From JAADHY01 sp964428935 (lineage in GTDB: Bacteria; Planctomycetota; Planctomycetia; Planctomycetales; Planctomycetaceae): a stretch of 5,424 nucleotides of DNA. The stretch spans positions 1 through 5,424 of the forward strand of contig CAYSAG010000340.1 of assembly GCA_964428935.1 (NCBI GenBank). Direction: 5' to 3'. The position numbers were made by a program, and so were the translations under genes. The notes under the pieces were generated by a model. It saw only the letters and a program-made list of their open reading frames with translations, was not told the origin of the DNA and searched no databases. Position 1 is the first letter of the stretch, and the number at the start of each line of letters is the position of its first letter. This document shows, in pieces, positions 4,582-5,424 of this stretch.

Positions 4582-5424
4582 ATGAGCGAGACACTGTGGA
4601 AGACGGACGTCGGTTTGTGGCTGCAGCGTGGCTGCAAAGACTTCGAGCCGCGGCGGCGAAGGGTGAGAGCGTTCCGTCGGTCGTGGCTGTTTGTCTTCGT
4701 GGCGTCGTTCGCTTTGGCCGCGGGACTCGGGCGCCAAGCCGCTTCGACTCGCGCCGCCGACCCGCCGCCGGACGACGGCAAGCTGCGAATCATTGTCTTC
4801 GGGGCTCACCCGGACGACTGCGAGTACCGCGCAGGCGGGACAGCCATCAAGTGGGTCCAGTTGGGCTACCACGTGAAAATGGTTTCGGTCACCAACGGCG
4901 ACATTGGGCACTGGCGAATGGCCGGCGGGCCGCTGGCTCGGCGACGCACCGCCGAAGCCGCTCGGGCCGACGCCATTCTGGGTGTCGAGTCGCAAGTGCT
5001 CGACATTCACGACGGCGAACTCCTGCCCACACTGGAGAACCGCAAAATCATTACGCGGCTGATTCGGGAGTGGAAGGCCGACATTGTCATTGCTCACCGC
5101 CCGTGGGACTACCACCCAGACCACCGCTACGTGGGCGTGCTCGTGCAGGACGCGGCGTACATGGTCACCGTGCCCTTTTTCTGTCCGGACGTGCCGGCTC
5201 TGAAGCAGAACCCGGTCTTCCTGTACGCGAGCGACCGCTTCCAAAAGCCGTACCCGTTCCAGCCGGACGTAGTTGTCGCCATTGACGACGTGTTCGAGCA
5301 AAAGCTGAAGGCCGTGAACGAGCTGGTGTCGCAGGTGTACGAGGGCGGAGCCAACGGCAGCGAGGAGTACGTCCGGAAGGTGCCGAAAGACCCGAAGGAG
5401 CGGCTCGAATGGCTGCGACAGCGT
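4582..5424 (+). CDS. PIG-L/LmbE-family deacetylase, exported (partial, 3' end missing)
   Basis: The frame is open from the ATG to the right edge, giving 281 residues without a stop. The PIG-L fold of zinc-dependent N-acetyl-sugar deacetylases is shown by IIVFGAHPDDCE (70-81), with His76 and Asp79 as expected zinc ligands and Asp78 as catalytic base, and by HPDHR (178-182) with His181 as the third ligand. RRRTAEAARADAILGV (120-135) and DIHDGELLP (141-149) also fit the family. The N-terminus has a basic stretch (Arg24-Arg33), then a hydrophobic segment (about 34-50) and small residues (53-59), so an export signal or membrane anchor is likely; cleavage after about Ala58 is plausible. FRRSWLF (31-37) resembles a twin-arginine motif. 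The substrate is unknown: the family covers glycolipids, mycothiol precursors, antibiotics and chitooligomers. Action outside the cytoplasm is inferred. The preceding leader suggests its own transcription unit. Confidence 0.93.
   Translation, partial: MSETLWKTDVGLWLQRGCKDFEPRRRRVRAFRRSWLFVFVASFALAAGLGRQAASTRAADPPPDDGKLRIIVFGAHPDDCEYRAGGTAIKWVQLGYHVKMVSVTNGDIGHWRMAGGPLARRRTAEAARADAILGVESQVLDIHDGELLPTLENRKIITRLIREWKADIVIAHRPWDYHPDHRYVGVLVQDAAYMVTVPFFCPDVPALKQNPVFLYASDRFQKPYPFQPDVVVAIDDVFEQKLKAVNELVSQVYEGGANGSEEYVRKVPKDPKERLEWLRQR

Noticed and set aside
3472..5301. Very long open frames on both strands (minus 3472-5301, plus 3534-5285) over the endonuclease and PIG-L genes
   Set aside because: Both span two unrelated, well-supported genes in other frames, and their translations are low-complexity Arg/Pro/Ser/Gly.

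Overview
This GC-rich window most resembles a chromosomal piece of a Planctomycetota bacterium. The pointers are a planctomycete-style outer-membrane beta-barrel C-terminus, a secreted PIG-L/LmbE deacetylase, an archaeal-type phosphoglycerate mutase, and sparse use of Shine-Dalgarno sites. This is inferred from protein character; no rRNA or other marker gene is present. I see no mobile element, CRISPR array, tRNA or rRNA.

Layout, left to right. (1) 2-586, plus strand: the 3' end of a gene for a probable outer-membrane beta-barrel protein, running in from the left edge. (2) 587-718: a short, strongly self-complementary spacer between two convergent genes. (3) 719-1792, minus strand: a divergent member of the malate/L-lactate dehydrogenase (Ldh_2) family that lacks residues conserved in the family's active site. 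(4) 1793-2189: a divergent intergenic region with two inverted repeats near its right end. (5) 2190-3416, plus: apgM, a cofactor-independent phosphoglycerate mutase of the archaeal type, with all core motifs. (6) 3493-4203, plus: an endonuclease III homologue with catalytic Lys and Asp and a complete four-cysteine iron-sulfur motif. (7) 4204-4581: a gene-free leader with several hairpins and a textbook ribosome binding site at its end. (8) 4582 to the right edge, plus: a PIG-L deacetylase with an N-terminal export signal, truncated by the window.

The genes do not form an obvious pathway. apgM is central carbon metabolism, the endonuclease is base-excision repair, and the two end genes act at or beyond the cell envelope. 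apgM and the endonuclease lie in the same direction 76 bases apart and could be co-transcribed, but a strong hairpin sits between them. The most notable points are the Ldh_2 substitutions, the GC-rich hairpins without a T-tract just after each of the four visible stop codons, and the structured leader before the PIG-L gene. Nothing here convincingly amounts to a new multi-gene system; this looks like an ordinary housekeeping region with a few details worth checking.
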